DNA of 34,722 bases from contig CAMZKE010000098.1 of NCBI GenBank assembly GCA_947311115.1, positions 1 to 34,722 of the forward strand. The letters are read 5' to 3'. The translations under genes and the position numbers were made by a program. Under the pieces are notes generated by a model. The model saw only the letters and a program-made list of their open reading frames with translations, did no database searches and was not told the DNA's origin. Below, in pieces: positions 18,817 to 28,204 of this stretch (positions are counted from its first letter, which is position 1; the number at the start of each line of letters is the position of its first letter). Origin of the DNA: an uncultured Bacteroidales bacterium (GTDB taxonomy: Bacteria > Bacteroidota > Bacteroidia > Bacteroidales > JAFGXI01).

Positions 18817-19608
18817 ATGAAGTATAAAATATCAATATTATTAATTATTTTATCTTTTAGTTTGTTTGCACAAAAAGAAGAGAAACGTCCTAAATTTTCG
18901 TTTGCATTTACTATTGGTCTTACATCTTTATCAAATACTAAGCTTAGAAATACCGATAATTATTTCGATATGGTAGATGATTTACACATAGGTTTATCTG
19001 CAAATTTCATTTTTAATTATTATTTTAATAAAGATTGGGGGGCAGAGTTTAACTATTTAACAAGTAGCTATGGGGCGTTAAATAATTTCGATAATTTAGC
19101 TTTAAAATACAACGAATATAACTTATCTCATTCGTTATATGGTTTAAATATTTCAAGTGCTAATTTAGGAATTATTCGTCGTTTTCATTTAAGTAAATTT
19201 GCTTTTGAACCCGAATTTGTTTTTGGATACTCATATCTAAGAGCTTTTTTTCCTGATATGAAATTAAAGAAGATAGGTTATAACGAAATGATTTTAATGA
19301 ATAATATTAATATTGATAAACGCCCATCGTTAAATATGGGTTTGGTATTTACTACAAAATTTAATATTAAACGTAGGTTTGGGGTCTTTTTTCGTCTTGG
19401 AATGTTATGGAATAAAGTAAAAATTGATTACACAACCGAAACAATTTATTCTAATTATAACAGAGAATATGTTGATTATAAGATAAATAATTTGGTAGGG
19501 AATTTCTCAATTAGCTTTGGTGTTAACTGGAATATTATTAGACGTAAATTTGAAAATAGAGTTAAAAAAGTCAAAAAAGAAGATTCCGACGATTTTATTG
19601 ATGAATAA
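18817..19608 (+). CDS. Outer-membrane beta-barrel family protein
   Basis: Signal peptide ending LFAQ; alternating beta pattern (KFSFAFTIGLTSLSNTKL..., NFIFNYYFNKDWGAEFNYL). Confidence 0.65.
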   Translation: MKYKISILLIILSFSLFAQKEEKRPKFSFAFTIGLTSLSNTKLRNTDNYFDMVDDLHIGLSANFIFNYYFNKDWGAEFNYLTSSYGALNNFDNLALKYNEYNLSHSLYGLNISSANLGIIRRFHLSKFAFEPEFVFGYSYLRAFFPDMKLKKIGYNEMILMNNINIDKRPSLNMGLVFTTKFNIKRRFGVFFRLGMLWNKVKIDYTTETIYSNYNREYVDYKINNLVGNFSISFGVNWNIIRRKFENRVKKVKKEDSDDFIDE

Positions 19609-19724
19609 TGTTTTATATCATTTTTTAATAAATAATATTACTTATTTTAGCAATATTAATAATTGCTTTAGCATTTATTATAACTACTTGATTAATTTAT
19701 TATTACAAAAAGTATATCATAAAA

Positions 19725-20672
19725 ATGAAAAAAGTTTTAGTGATTGGTGCGTCAGGACAAATAGGTTCTGATTTGGTTTTAGAATTAAGAAAAAGATTTG
19801 GTGCCGATAATATTATTGCATCAGATATTAGAGAACCAATGAAAGAAGTACTCGAAGGAGGTCCTTATGTTGAGCTAAATGCTCTAAATAAATCTGATAT
19901 AGAAAAAGTTGTTGATGATTACAAAATTACGGAAGTATATCATCTAGCAGCAATCTTATCTGGTAATGCCGAAAAAAATCCGGCAAAGGCTTGGGAAATA
20001 AATATGAACAGCTTATTTATTATTCTTGACATAGCAAAAGAAAAAAACTTAGATAAAATATTTTGGCCTAGTTCAATTGCTGTGTTTGGTCCCGGTACTA
20101 AAAAGCAAAACACACCACAAAACGATTTTATGGACCCCAATACTGTTTACGGTATTAGTAAATTGGCAGGCGAGCGTTGGTGCGAATATTATCATCAAAA
20201 ATATGATGTTGATATACGTAGCGTACGCTATCCGGGTTTAATTTCATATAAAACCGAAGCCGGTGGCGGTACAACAGATTATGCGGTAGAAATTTTCTAC
20301 GAAGCAGTGAAAAATAATAAATATGAGTGCTTTTTAAGTGAAGAAACTGCTTTACCTATGATGTATATGGACGATGCTATTGATGCAACAATTACATTAA
20401 TGGAAACAGATGCCGATAAAATTAAAGTACGTTCAAGCTATAATTTAGCAGGTATAAGTTTTAACCCTATGCAATTAGCTGAAGAAGTTAAGAAACAAAA
20501 TCCCGATTTTGAAATAACATATAATCCCGATTTTCGTCAAGCAATTGCTGAATCTTGGCCACAAAGTATTGACGACTCAGTTCTTGTAGAGCATTTAGCG
20601 TGGAAACCAAAATATAATATTTCTGCTATGACAGAGGTTATGTATCGTGAAATTAAAAAGAAATTAGGATAG
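19725..20672 (+). CDS. NAD-dependent epimerase/SDR, L-threonine 3-dehydrogenase-like
   Basis: KKVLVIGASGQIGSDLVLELRKRFGADNIIASDIREP, YHLAAILSGNAEKNPAKAWEINMNSL, FWPSSIAVFG, YGISKLAGERWCEYYHQKY. Confidence 0.85.
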   Translation: MKKVLVIGASGQIGSDLVLELRKRFGADNIIASDIREPMKEVLEGGPYVELNALNKSDIEKVVDDYKITEVYHLAAILSGNAEKNPAKAWEINMNSLFIILDIAKEKNLDKIFWPSSIAVFGPGTKKQNTPQNDFMDPNTVYGISKLAGERWCEYYHQKYDVDIRSVRYPGLISYKTEAGGGTTDYAVEIFYEAVKNNKYECFLSEETALPMMYMDDAIDATITLMETDADKIKVRSSYNLAGISFNPMQLAEEVKKQNPDFEITYNPDFRQAIAESWPQSIDDSVLVEHLAWKPKYNISAMTEVMYREIKKKLG

Positions 20673-20697
20673 TTTTATTTAATATGATAAATAAGTT

Positions 20698-20733
20698 AAG
20701 GTTCTGCTGTATAAAAATAGTAGAACCTTTTTT
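20698..20733 (+). terminator. Intrinsic terminator downstream of the threonine-dehydrogenase-like gene
   Basis: AAGGTTCTGCT...AGTAGAACCTTTTTT, 9-bp core stem with one G-U, then U-tract. Confidence 0.85.
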
Positions 20734-20862
20734 ATTTTGAAAATCTGTTAATTTTTAGTTACTTTAGTAAAATAAACAATTTTAATGAGATTTATAATAT
20801 TTGCATATATAGTTTTATCAAGTTTTTCATATTAAATAAAATAATCAAAATATAAACATTAA

Positions 20863-21555
20863 ATGACTAACAAAATTAATATTGCTGTTGATGGGTTTTC
20901 ATCATGCGGTAAAAGTACATTAGCAAAGCAATTAGCACAATATTTACAATATATTTACCTTGATACAGGGGCAATGTATCGTACAGTTACTTTATTTGCA
21001 ATGCAAAATAATATTATTTCACCTTCTCATTTTAATAAAAATACACTTATTAAAAAACTTGATGAAATAAATATAAGTTTCAAATATAATGAACAAACAA
21101 AAGCGTCTGATGCCTATTTGAATAATGAAAATGTTGAAAATATAATTCGTTCAATTGAAGTTTCAAATTTGGTAAGCGAAATAAGCCAAATAAAACAGGT
21201 GCGACAAAAAATGGTAGCCTTACAGCAAGAAATAGCCAAAAATAAAGGCGTTGTTATGGATGGTCGTGATATTGGTACCGTAGTAATACCTGATGCCGAA
21301 ATAAAACTTTTTATGACAGCTTCTGCCGAAATACGTGCACAGCGTCGTTTCGATGAACTTACAGCAAAAGGCGAAAAAGTATCGTATAAAGAAATATTTG
21401 ATAATATTACTAAACGAGATTATTTAGACCAAAACAGAGAGGAAAGCCCTCTTATTCAAGCTAATGATGCTATTGTTTTAGACAACTCTAAATACACAAT
21501 ACAAGAACAATTCAATTTTGTATTAAAATTAGTTAATGAGAAATTATCGAAATAA
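20863..21555 (+). CDS. cmk: Cytidylate kinase
   Basis: INIAVDGFSSCGKSTLAKQLAQYLQYIYLDTGAMYRTVTL, VVMDGRDIGTVVIPDAEIKLFMTASAEIRAQRRFDEL. Confidence 0.95.
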   Translation: MTNKINIAVDGFSSCGKSTLAKQLAQYLQYIYLDTGAMYRTVTLFAMQNNIISPSHFNKNTLIKKLDEINISFKYNEQTKASDAYLNNENVENIIRSIEVSNLVSEISQIKQVRQKMVALQQEIAKNKGVVMDGRDIGTVVIPDAEIKLFMTASAEIRAQRRFDELTAKGEKVSYKEIFDNITKRDYLDQNREESPLIQANDAIVLDNSKYTIQEQFNFVLKLVNEKLSK

Positions 21556-21557
21556 AA

Positions 21558-22412
21558 ATGCAAATAAATATCGATAAAAATGCAGGTTTTTGTTTTGGTG
21601 TGGAAGAAGCTATTTCTATTGCCGAAAATAAACTAAACAATGCAGGTTCATTAATATGTTTAGGCGATATTGTACATAATGATGAAGAAGTTAGTAGATT
21701 AAAACAAAAAGGTATTGAGTTTGTTAATAACAATTTGTTTAAAAAAATTAAAAATAAAACCGTACTGTTTCGTGCACATGGCGAACATCCTGAAACATAT
21801 AAAATAGCAAAACAAAATAATATAAAAATTATTGATGCAACTTGTCCAATTGTACTAAACTTACAGAAAAAAATTAAAAAAGCATACGAAAATGGTAGAG
21901 AAGGAGAGCAAATAGTAATTTATGGAAAATCAGGACATGCCGAAGCTATTGGCCTATCAGGGCAAATTAACGATAACGCAATAATAATTCAAGGCATTTC
22001 TGAATTAAATAAAATTGACTTTGCAAAACCAATTACAATATTTTCGCAAACAACTATGAGTAACCGTAAATATTTACAAATAGTTGATAAAATATCAGAA
22101 AAAGCAAAGTACGAGATAAGGTTTAACAAAACTGTTTGTGGGCAAGTTTCGTATAGAGATAATGATTTAGAAAAATTTGCAAAAGAGAATGATATTATAA
22201 TTTTTGTAAGTGGAACAAAAAGTTCAAACGGAAAAATGTTATACGAAATATGTAAAAAACACAACCCAAATACTTATTTTATATCATCAGTAAATCAGGT
22301 TGATAAACAGTGGTTTAATAATGTTAATACCTGCGGTATTTCAGGAGCAACCTCAACCCCAATATCACAAATTGAAGCAGTGAAAAAACAAATCGAAAAT
22401 TATTTTTATTAG
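21558..22412 (+). CDS. ispH: 4-hydroxy-3-methylbut-2-enyl diphosphate reductase
   Basis: KNAGFCFGVEEAISIAE, FRAHGEHPETY, DATCPIVLNLQKK, GKSGHAEAIGLSGQ, CGISGATSTPISQIEAVKKQIE. Confidence 0.96.
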   Translation: MQINIDKNAGFCFGVEEAISIAENKLNNAGSLICLGDIVHNDEEVSRLKQKGIEFVNNNLFKKIKNKTVLFRAHGEHPETYKIAKQNNIKIIDATCPIVLNLQKKIKKAYENGREGEQIVIYGKSGHAEAIGLSGQINDNAIIIQGISELNKIDFAKPITIFSQTTMSNRKYLQIVDKISEKAKYEIRFNKTVCGQVSYRDNDLEKFAKENDIIIFVSGTKSSNGKMLYEICKKHNPNTYFISSVNQVDKQWFNNVNTCGISGATSTPISQIEAVKKQIENYFY

Positions 22413-22554
22413 TTTGGAATATAACATCTAAAATATAAACACTCTACAAAATAATCTCAAACATCAGTAAACTAATTAAATACAATAATCAACTTCTACA
22501 TATTAAAAAACAAGCAAAATAATAACTACCTTTATCCAGATAAAAAATAAAAAA

Positions 22555-24294
22555 ATGAAAGCAATATACATTTTAATTCTAGTTTTTTCGGTTTCAGTAA
22601 TAAATGCTCAGTTTTTGCCAAATTATATGACAAAGCAAGAGCGTGCATATATGCCAAATTATGTACGAAATATTTCAGCAACAGGAATAACAATACCCCC
22701 TGCCTCGAAAGTAAGAAGTGTAGCCGAATGGGAAGAAATGCAAGCAATAGTAATTTCATGGGTTAATTACGAAGCACAATTAACTGAAATTGTACGTGCA
22801 GCAGTTGAGGAATGCGATGTATATATTTTAACCGACAACCAATCCGGTACACAAAGCTATTTGCAAAATCATGGAGTAAATACAACAAATGTTCATTATA
22901 TTAATTATAGCACTAACTCTGTGTGGATTAGAGATTATGGTGTAAATAATATTTATACAAATGATGTAGATTCGCTATTATTCTTAGATTGGATTTATAA
23001 TCGTCCTCGTCCTGATGATGACGCTTCTGCAAGCCCAATAGCAGATGCTTTTAATATACCGCTATACGAAACAACGCAAGCTCCTACCGATTTGGTAAAT
23101 ACAGGTGGTAATTATTTTACCGATGGTTTTGGTACAGCCTTTGGAGAGGAATTAATATTATCTGAAAATGAAGCTGGTAACGATTATAATGTAACTGCAA
23201 AAACAGAAGCCGATATAGATACAATAATGAAACACTTTATGGGAATAAATAGGTTTATTAAGTTTCCGGTATTGCCATACGATGGAATTCATCATATTGA
23301 TATGCACATGAAAATGCTTGACGAAGAAACAATTCTTTGTGCAGAGTACCCAACGGGTGTAGCCGATGGACCACAAATTGAAGATAATTTGCAAAATGTA
23401 TTAGCTCCTGAAAATTCTGTTTTTGGTGATTCGTACAGAGTAGTTCGTATTCCAAGTCCGCCGGATTTAAATGGCGATTACCCTGCAAATGGCTGGAATG
23501 GTGGGTATTATTATACTTATACTAACTCCTTAATAATTAATAAAACTGTAATTGTACCAACATATTACGAGGAATATGATACAACAGCATTGCGTATTTA
23601 TCAAGAGGCAATGCCCGGTTATAATATTGTTGGCGTAGATTGTGATGATAATTCAGGACCAATCTTTGCAAGTGGGGCAATTCATTGTATAACTCACGAA
23701 ATTGCCACAACCGACCCATTATTAATTTCGCATCAGCGTTTACGCGATACCGATAATATATATACTAATTATGAAGTAAAAGCTAAAATAATGCATCGTT
23801 CCGGAATTAGTTCAGCCACATTGTATTATAAAACAAATTTAGCAGCTTCATATCAATCTGTTTCAATGAGTTTTACAAATACATTGTTAAATGAATGGAC
23901 AGGCTATATTCCTGTACAACAATCTGGTACAAAAGTGTATTATTATATCGAAGCAAATGCTGTTTCAGGAAAAACACAAGTACGACCTATGCCTGCTCCG
24001 GCAGGGTATTGGATGTTTAGAGTTAATAATACTACTGATATTGCCGATAGTAATAATTTGAATATTAATATTTTTTGTACCGAAAATTCTTTAAGAATAT
24101 TATCTGATAAACAATTTAATTCATATATTGTTATTACTGATATGCTAGGTAAGCAGGTGTATAACGATAGGGCTGATATTGTAAAAGGTGAGAATTTAAT
24201 TCAACTAAATTCGTTTAATTTGAATAAAGGAGTTTATTTAATCAGTTTAAATTATAATAATTCATATATTACAAATAAATTTGTGATTCGTTAA
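22555..24294 (+). CDS. Secreted agmatine deiminase/PPAD-like (PAD_porph family) protein with T9SS type A domain
   Basis: Signal peptide; SVAEWEEMQAIVISW, SVWIRDYGV, NRPRPDDD, GIHHIDMHMKMLDEE, FASGAIHCITHEI (candidate catalytic Cys); C-terminal sorting-type domain ending NKGVYLISLNYNNSYITNKFVIR. Confidence 0.87.
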   Translation: MKAIYILILVFSVSVINAQFLPNYMTKQERAYMPNYVRNISATGITIPPASKVRSVAEWEEMQAIVISWVNYEAQLTEIVRAAVEECDVYILTDNQSGTQSYLQNHGVNTTNVHYINYSTNSVWIRDYGVNNIYTNDVDSLLFLDWIYNRPRPDDDASASPIADAFNIPLYETTQAPTDLVNTGGNYFTDGFGTAFGEELILSENEAGNDYNVTAKTEADIDTIMKHFMGINRFIKFPVLPYDGIHHIDMHMKMLDEETILCAEYPTGVADGPQIEDNLQNVLAPENSVFGDSYRVVRIPSPPDLNGDYPANGWNGGYYYTYTNSLIINKTVIVPTYYEEYDTTALRIYQEAMPGYNIVGVDCDDNSGPIFASGAIHCITHEIATTDPLLISHQRLRDTDNIYTNYEVKAKIMHRSGISSATLYYKTNLAASYQSVSMSFTNTLLNEWTGYIPVQQSGTKVYYYIEANAVSGKTQVRPMPAPAGYWMFRVNNTTDIADSNNLNINIFCTENSLRILSDKQFNSYIVITDMLGKQVYNDRADIVKGENLIQLNSFNLNKGVYLISLNYNNSYITNKFVIR

Positions 24295-24309
24295 CGAATT
24301 TATTTATTT

Positions 24310-25071
24310 GTGAAGAAAAGATTAATATTTTTTGTAGTACTATTGGTTATTACTAATGCTTTAAGGTCGCAAGAACTAACAAAAGCTAGGTTTGATAAAC
24401 ATTATTTTAAATCTTATTTATTAGATATAAAAGATGTAGCAATATCGCCAATAAAATGGAACGCAAAACAATGGGTTTCAGCAGGAACTGTTTTAGGAAC
24501 TGCTATAATATTGGTAAATAGTGCCGATTTAGAAGTACAACAATTTTCACAGACATTACGTAACGACAAGGCTGATAATTTCTCAGCAAATTTTCTTGAG
24601 CCTTGGGGCAGTGGCGAGTATTCTATGGGCACAATGGCTGTGTTTTATGCACAAGGTTTAATAGCAGGAAACCAGCGAAGTAAAAAGGTGGCAATGCTTG
24701 GGCTTAAAGCTTACTTAGTATCAGGTTTGTATGTGCAAATTCCAAAATATGCAATAAATAGAATGCGTCCGTATCACGGCGAAACACCTAACCCTTTTGG
24801 TTTTGAGGGCGTTAGTGGTGATGCTTGGTACAAAGGAATGCCAAGTGGACATACAACTTCAATTTTTGCTGTTGCAACAATAGTTGCTTCGGAATATAGC
24901 GAAACTATTTGGGTGCCAATAGTTGCATATACAGTGGCTACATTAGCAAGTCTTTCACGTATTTACGATAATAAACATTGGGGTAGCGATGTACTTGTTG
25001 GTGCTGCTTTTGGTTTTGCTATTGGTAAACTTATTCATAGAAAAAATAACTGGGGACTAGTTGTTAAATAA
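24310..25071 (+). CDS. PAP2-family phosphatase (GTG start)
   Basis: KYAINRMRPY, GMPSGHTTSIFAVAT, SLSRIYDNKHWGSDVLVGAAFG match the three PAP2 motifs. Confidence 0.9.
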   Translation: MKKRLIFFVVLLVITNALRSQELTKARFDKHYFKSYLLDIKDVAISPIKWNAKQWVSAGTVLGTAIILVNSADLEVQQFSQTLRNDKADNFSANFLEPWGSGEYSMGTMAVFYAQGLIAGNQRSKKVAMLGLKAYLVSGLYVQIPKYAINRMRPYHGETPNPFGFEGVSGDAWYKGMPSGHTTSIFAVATIVASEYSETIWVPIVAYTVATLASLSRIYDNKHWGSDVLVGAAFGFAIGKLIHRKNNWGLVVK

Positions 25072-25138
25072 AAATTTATCTAAATAATTTACAAATAAAA
25101 TTAATTTTAACAATAGAACACTTTAACAATAGAAATAG

Positions 25139-25900
25139 ATGAAACTAACTTTTTTAGGAACAGGGACATCGCAGGGAGTACCTGTTATAACTTGTAAATG
25201 TAATGTGTGTCAGTCTGATGATGAACGAGATAAGCGTTTACGAACATCGGCTTTAATAGAAATTAATGATACTAATTTAGTAATAGATTCAGGACCTGAT
25301 TTTCGCCAACAGATGCTACGCGAAAATGTACAAAAGCTTGATGCAATTTTATTTACTCATGAACATAAAGACCATACAGCCGGATTAGATGATGTACGTG
25401 CATTTAATTATACTCAGCGAAAGCCAATGGAGGTATATTGCGAAGAGCGAGTTGCAAAATCGTTAAAGTGTGAGTTCGCTTATGTGTTTTCCGAATTTAA
25501 ATATCCGGGTTTACCCAAAATAAACTTAAATATTATTGAAAATAAAAAATTTAAACTTAATAAGATAGAAATTGAGCCAATAAGAGTAAAGCATTTAAAA
25601 CTTCCTGTTTTTGGTTTTAAAATAGGTGGTTTAGCATATATTACCGATGCAAACTATATTTCAGAATCTGAAAAACAAAAAATAAAAGGAGTAAAACTGT
25701 TGGTGATTAATGCTTTAAGAAGAGAAAAACACCTATCTCATTTTACATTACAACAAGCATTAGATTTAATTGGAGAATTAAAACCTGAGCGTGCATATCT
25801 AACACATTTAAGTCATTCTATGGGCTTGTATTCTGAAATTAATAAAGAGTTACCTAAAAATGTATTCTTTGCTTACGATGGTTTGAGTGTAGAAATATAG
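25139..25900 (+). CDS. MBL-fold metallohydrolase (PhnP-like)
   Basis: FLGTGTSQGVPVITCKCNVCQSDDERDKRLRTSALIEI, FTHEHKDHTAGLDDVRAFNY, YLTHLSHSMGL. Confidence 0.9.
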   Translation: MKLTFLGTGTSQGVPVITCKCNVCQSDDERDKRLRTSALIEINDTNLVIDSGPDFRQQMLRENVQKLDAILFTHEHKDHTAGLDDVRAFNYTQRKPMEVYCEERVAKSLKCEFAYVFSEFKYPGLPKINLNIIENKKFKLNKIEIEPIRVKHLKLPVFGFKIGGLAYITDANYISESEKQKIKGVKLLVINALRREKHLSHFTLQQALDLIGELKPERAYLTHLSHSMGLYSEINKELPKNVFFAYDGLSVEI

Positions 25901-26061
25901 AAATACTTTTTTGATATATCTTGTTATCTATTAGTTTAGGTATTATTGATAAATAATATTAGTGCAAAAACAATCGTTAATATCTTGTTTATTAAATAAT
26001 GGTACTATTTATGTGTAAATAGATTGTAAATACTATTTTTGATTTCAAAATCACACATATT

Positions 26062-27186
26062 ATGATAAAAAAAATATTACTATTATTAATAACAATATCA
26101 GCAATAAATATTTTTGCTCAAGATACTACAGGCTTAAATAATATTATTAGACTTATTGATAAAGGAAATATTATTCAAGCAAAGAAACAGATTGATAAAG
26201 CAAATACCGTAAAAAATAGTGAAAATCCAACATATTGGTTATACCGAGGTGTCGTTTTTCATGAAATATACGAAAGTCATGACGAAAAAGTAAAAACATT
26301 ATCAAAAAATCCGTTACAAGAGGCATATAAAAGTTATATAAATGCACGTAAATACGATTTAAATAAAATGTATATTAGTAATATTGTAACAGCTCTAGGA
26401 TATGTTACAAACGAGTTTACACAAGAAGGAATAGAACATTTTAATAGCGGAGATTACAAGTCTGCTTTAAATTATTTTGAAAGTAGTATAGCTATTAATT
26501 CATTACCGGAAATAATGTACACCGATACAATATTATTTTATAATTCAGCTTTAGCATCAGAAAAAAACAAAGATTACGATAAAGCAATAAAGTATTATAA
26601 AAAATGTATGGAGTTAAAATTTGGGGAAGGTAAAATATATATCGATTTGGCTAATGTATATAAAGAAAAAGGAGATATTGATACATATTTATATACATTA
26701 AAAGAGGGCTTAGCTTTTTTTCCTAATGATACGGATTTAATAAATGAATTAATAAATCATTATATTTCGGTTTCAGATGTTGATAACACTATAATATATA
26801 CCAAACGTGCAATAGAAAAAGACTCAACAAATAGTAATTTGTATTTTATACTTGGAAGTATGTACGAAAGTAAAAAGAATATTGATGCTGCTAAAAAGCA
26901 ATATATTAAAGCTACTGAGATAGATTCAACAAATACAGATGCTGCTTTTAATTTAGGAGTATTATACTACAATAGTGGTGTAGATAAAATAAAACACGCA
27001 ACAACTAAAGCACAAAAAAAACAAGCCGAGTATGAATATACAAGAGCTTTAATATATATTGAACAGGTTTATGAAAAAGAACCAAATAGCAGAGATGTAT
27101 TGTATATGTTAAAAAATATTTATCGTATAAACGGTGACAATGTTAAAAAAGCAGAGATAGAAAAAAAATTATCAGAGCTTAAGTAA
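26062..27186 (+). CDS. Secreted tetratricopeptide-repeat protein
   Basis: Signal peptide (INIFAQ) followed by several TPR units (AIKYYKKCMELKFGEGKIYIDLANVYKEKGD; SNLYFILGSMYESKKNIDAAKKQYIKATEIDSTNTDAAFNLGVLYYNSG). Confidence 0.85.
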   Translation: MIKKILLLLITISAINIFAQDTTGLNNIIRLIDKGNIIQAKKQIDKANTVKNSENPTYWLYRGVVFHEIYESHDEKVKTLSKNPLQEAYKSYINARKYDLNKMYISNIVTALGYVTNEFTQEGIEHFNSGDYKSALNYFESSIAINSLPEIMYTDTILFYNSALASEKNKDYDKAIKYYKKCMELKFGEGKIYIDLANVYKEKGDIDTYLYTLKEGLAFFPNDTDLINELINHYISVSDVDNTIIYTKRAIEKDSTNSNLYFILGSMYESKKNIDAAKKQYIKATEIDSTNTDAAFNLGVLYYNSGVDKIKHATTKAQKKQAEYEYTRALIYIEQVYEKEPNSRDVLYMLKNIYRINGDNVKKAEIEKKLSELK

Positions 27187-27187
27187 G

Positions 27188-27664
27188 CTATTTTTTTCCA
27201 ATTTTATGGCATTTTAATATTCTAGCACTTAAAATAAGAGCTAAGAATAGGTCAATAATCATAGATAAAGCCAACCACGATGGCGGTTTATGACCTTCTG
27301 TAATATTATTAGAAACAATAATTGTTATTATGTAAGTAGTTACAATAGGGAAGAAATAAATGACAAATATACTCCACCAAGCCCAAGGTTTTTCTTTTTT
27401 AATACCTCTATAAGTTATAATTGCAATACCAATACCTATTGCAATAAACGATGAGCCAATAATTTTAAGAAAAGCTATCATTAATTTAAGAATATTTGGA
27501 TTGAAGCTAGTTAATTCTTCTGGTGTTAAATGTAAAAATGAATAATGATAAGGCATTATATCGCTTCTAAAAAAGTATAAACTTCCGAAAGCTATTGTAC
27601 CAACTGATAATAAATAGAAAAGAATAATTGAAATTCTGAAACTAATGTTTTTTCTTGCTGTCAT
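27188..27664 (-). CDS. Hypothetical membrane protein (about 4 TM)
   Basis: 158 aa, strongly hydrophobic segments; no confident family. Confidence 0.6.
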   Translation of the reverse strand: MTARKNISFRISIILFYLLSVGTIAFGSLYFFRSDIMPYHYSFLHLTPEELTSFNPNILKLMIAFLKIIGSSFIAIGIGIAIITYRGIKKEKPWAWWSIFVIYFFPIVTTYIITIIVSNNITEGHKPPSWLALSMIIDLFLALILSARILKCHKIGKK

Positions 27665-27708
27665 AAGAAATTTGTTTTAATGTTTCTTTAAAAATAAAAT
27701 AAAAAACA

Positions 27709-27803
27709 ATGAATTTCCTCGCCGTAAGCGGACGAGGTGTCATTTTGAATACTATTTTTTACACCTCCTAAGTCGCTAGGAATTATGCCCAAACAATATT
27801 AAA
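27709..27803 (+). repeat. Dispersed intergenic repeat, copy B
   Basis: ATGAATTTCCTCGCCGTAAGCGGACGAGGTGTCATTTTGAATACTATTTTTTACACCTCCTAAGTCGCTAGGAATTATGCCCAAACAATATTAAA; same order of conserved blocks as copies A and C. Confidence 0.72.
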
Positions 27804-27810
27804 AAACAAA

Positions 27811-28185
27811 TTATTTTATTTCAATAAATTCAAAATTTACTTTTACAAGTTTAGAATATCTAATACCTGACGAGTGCATATCTGAGTCGCTTGAGCTATA
27901 ATACCATTTAATTAGAACATTATTGTTTTCGGCTAATTTTTGTAAAAGAAGTAAAATTTTTGCTATTTGTTTAGCCGATGATGTGTTAAAATATTCTAAC
28001 TTAAATTCTACAACTGTATCTGAATTAGGATTTTTAGAATAATCATTAAACCAATCGATAACCGGAGCATAAAAATCTATGGCGTTTTCAGGTAACGATC
28101 TTTCTGATATTTCAATTTTGCCATTGTCGTAATCAAGAATTACTTTAGGTGTATCGCTAGTTTTTTCAATAATTAATTTTTCCAT
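27811..28185 (-). CDS. SiaC-family regulatory phosphoprotein (DUF1987)
   Basis: LIIEKTSDTPKVILDYDNGKIEISERSLPENAIDFYAPVIDWFNDYSKNP...KLEYFNTSSAKQIAKILLLLQKL. Confidence 0.85.
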   Translation of the reverse strand: MEKLIIEKTSDTPKVILDYDNGKIEISERSLPENAIDFYAPVIDWFNDYSKNPNSDTVVEFKLEYFNTSSAKQIAKILLLLQKLAENNNVLIKWYYSSSDSDMHSSGIRYSKLVKVNFEFIEIK

Positions 28186-28204
28186 AACTCAACAAAAGTA
28201 GATA

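Noticed and set aside
19517-19771. 84-aa ORF bridging the beta-barrel gene and the threonine-dehydrogenase-like gene
   Set aside because: Overlaps both flanking genes in another frame and has no domain-like sequence.
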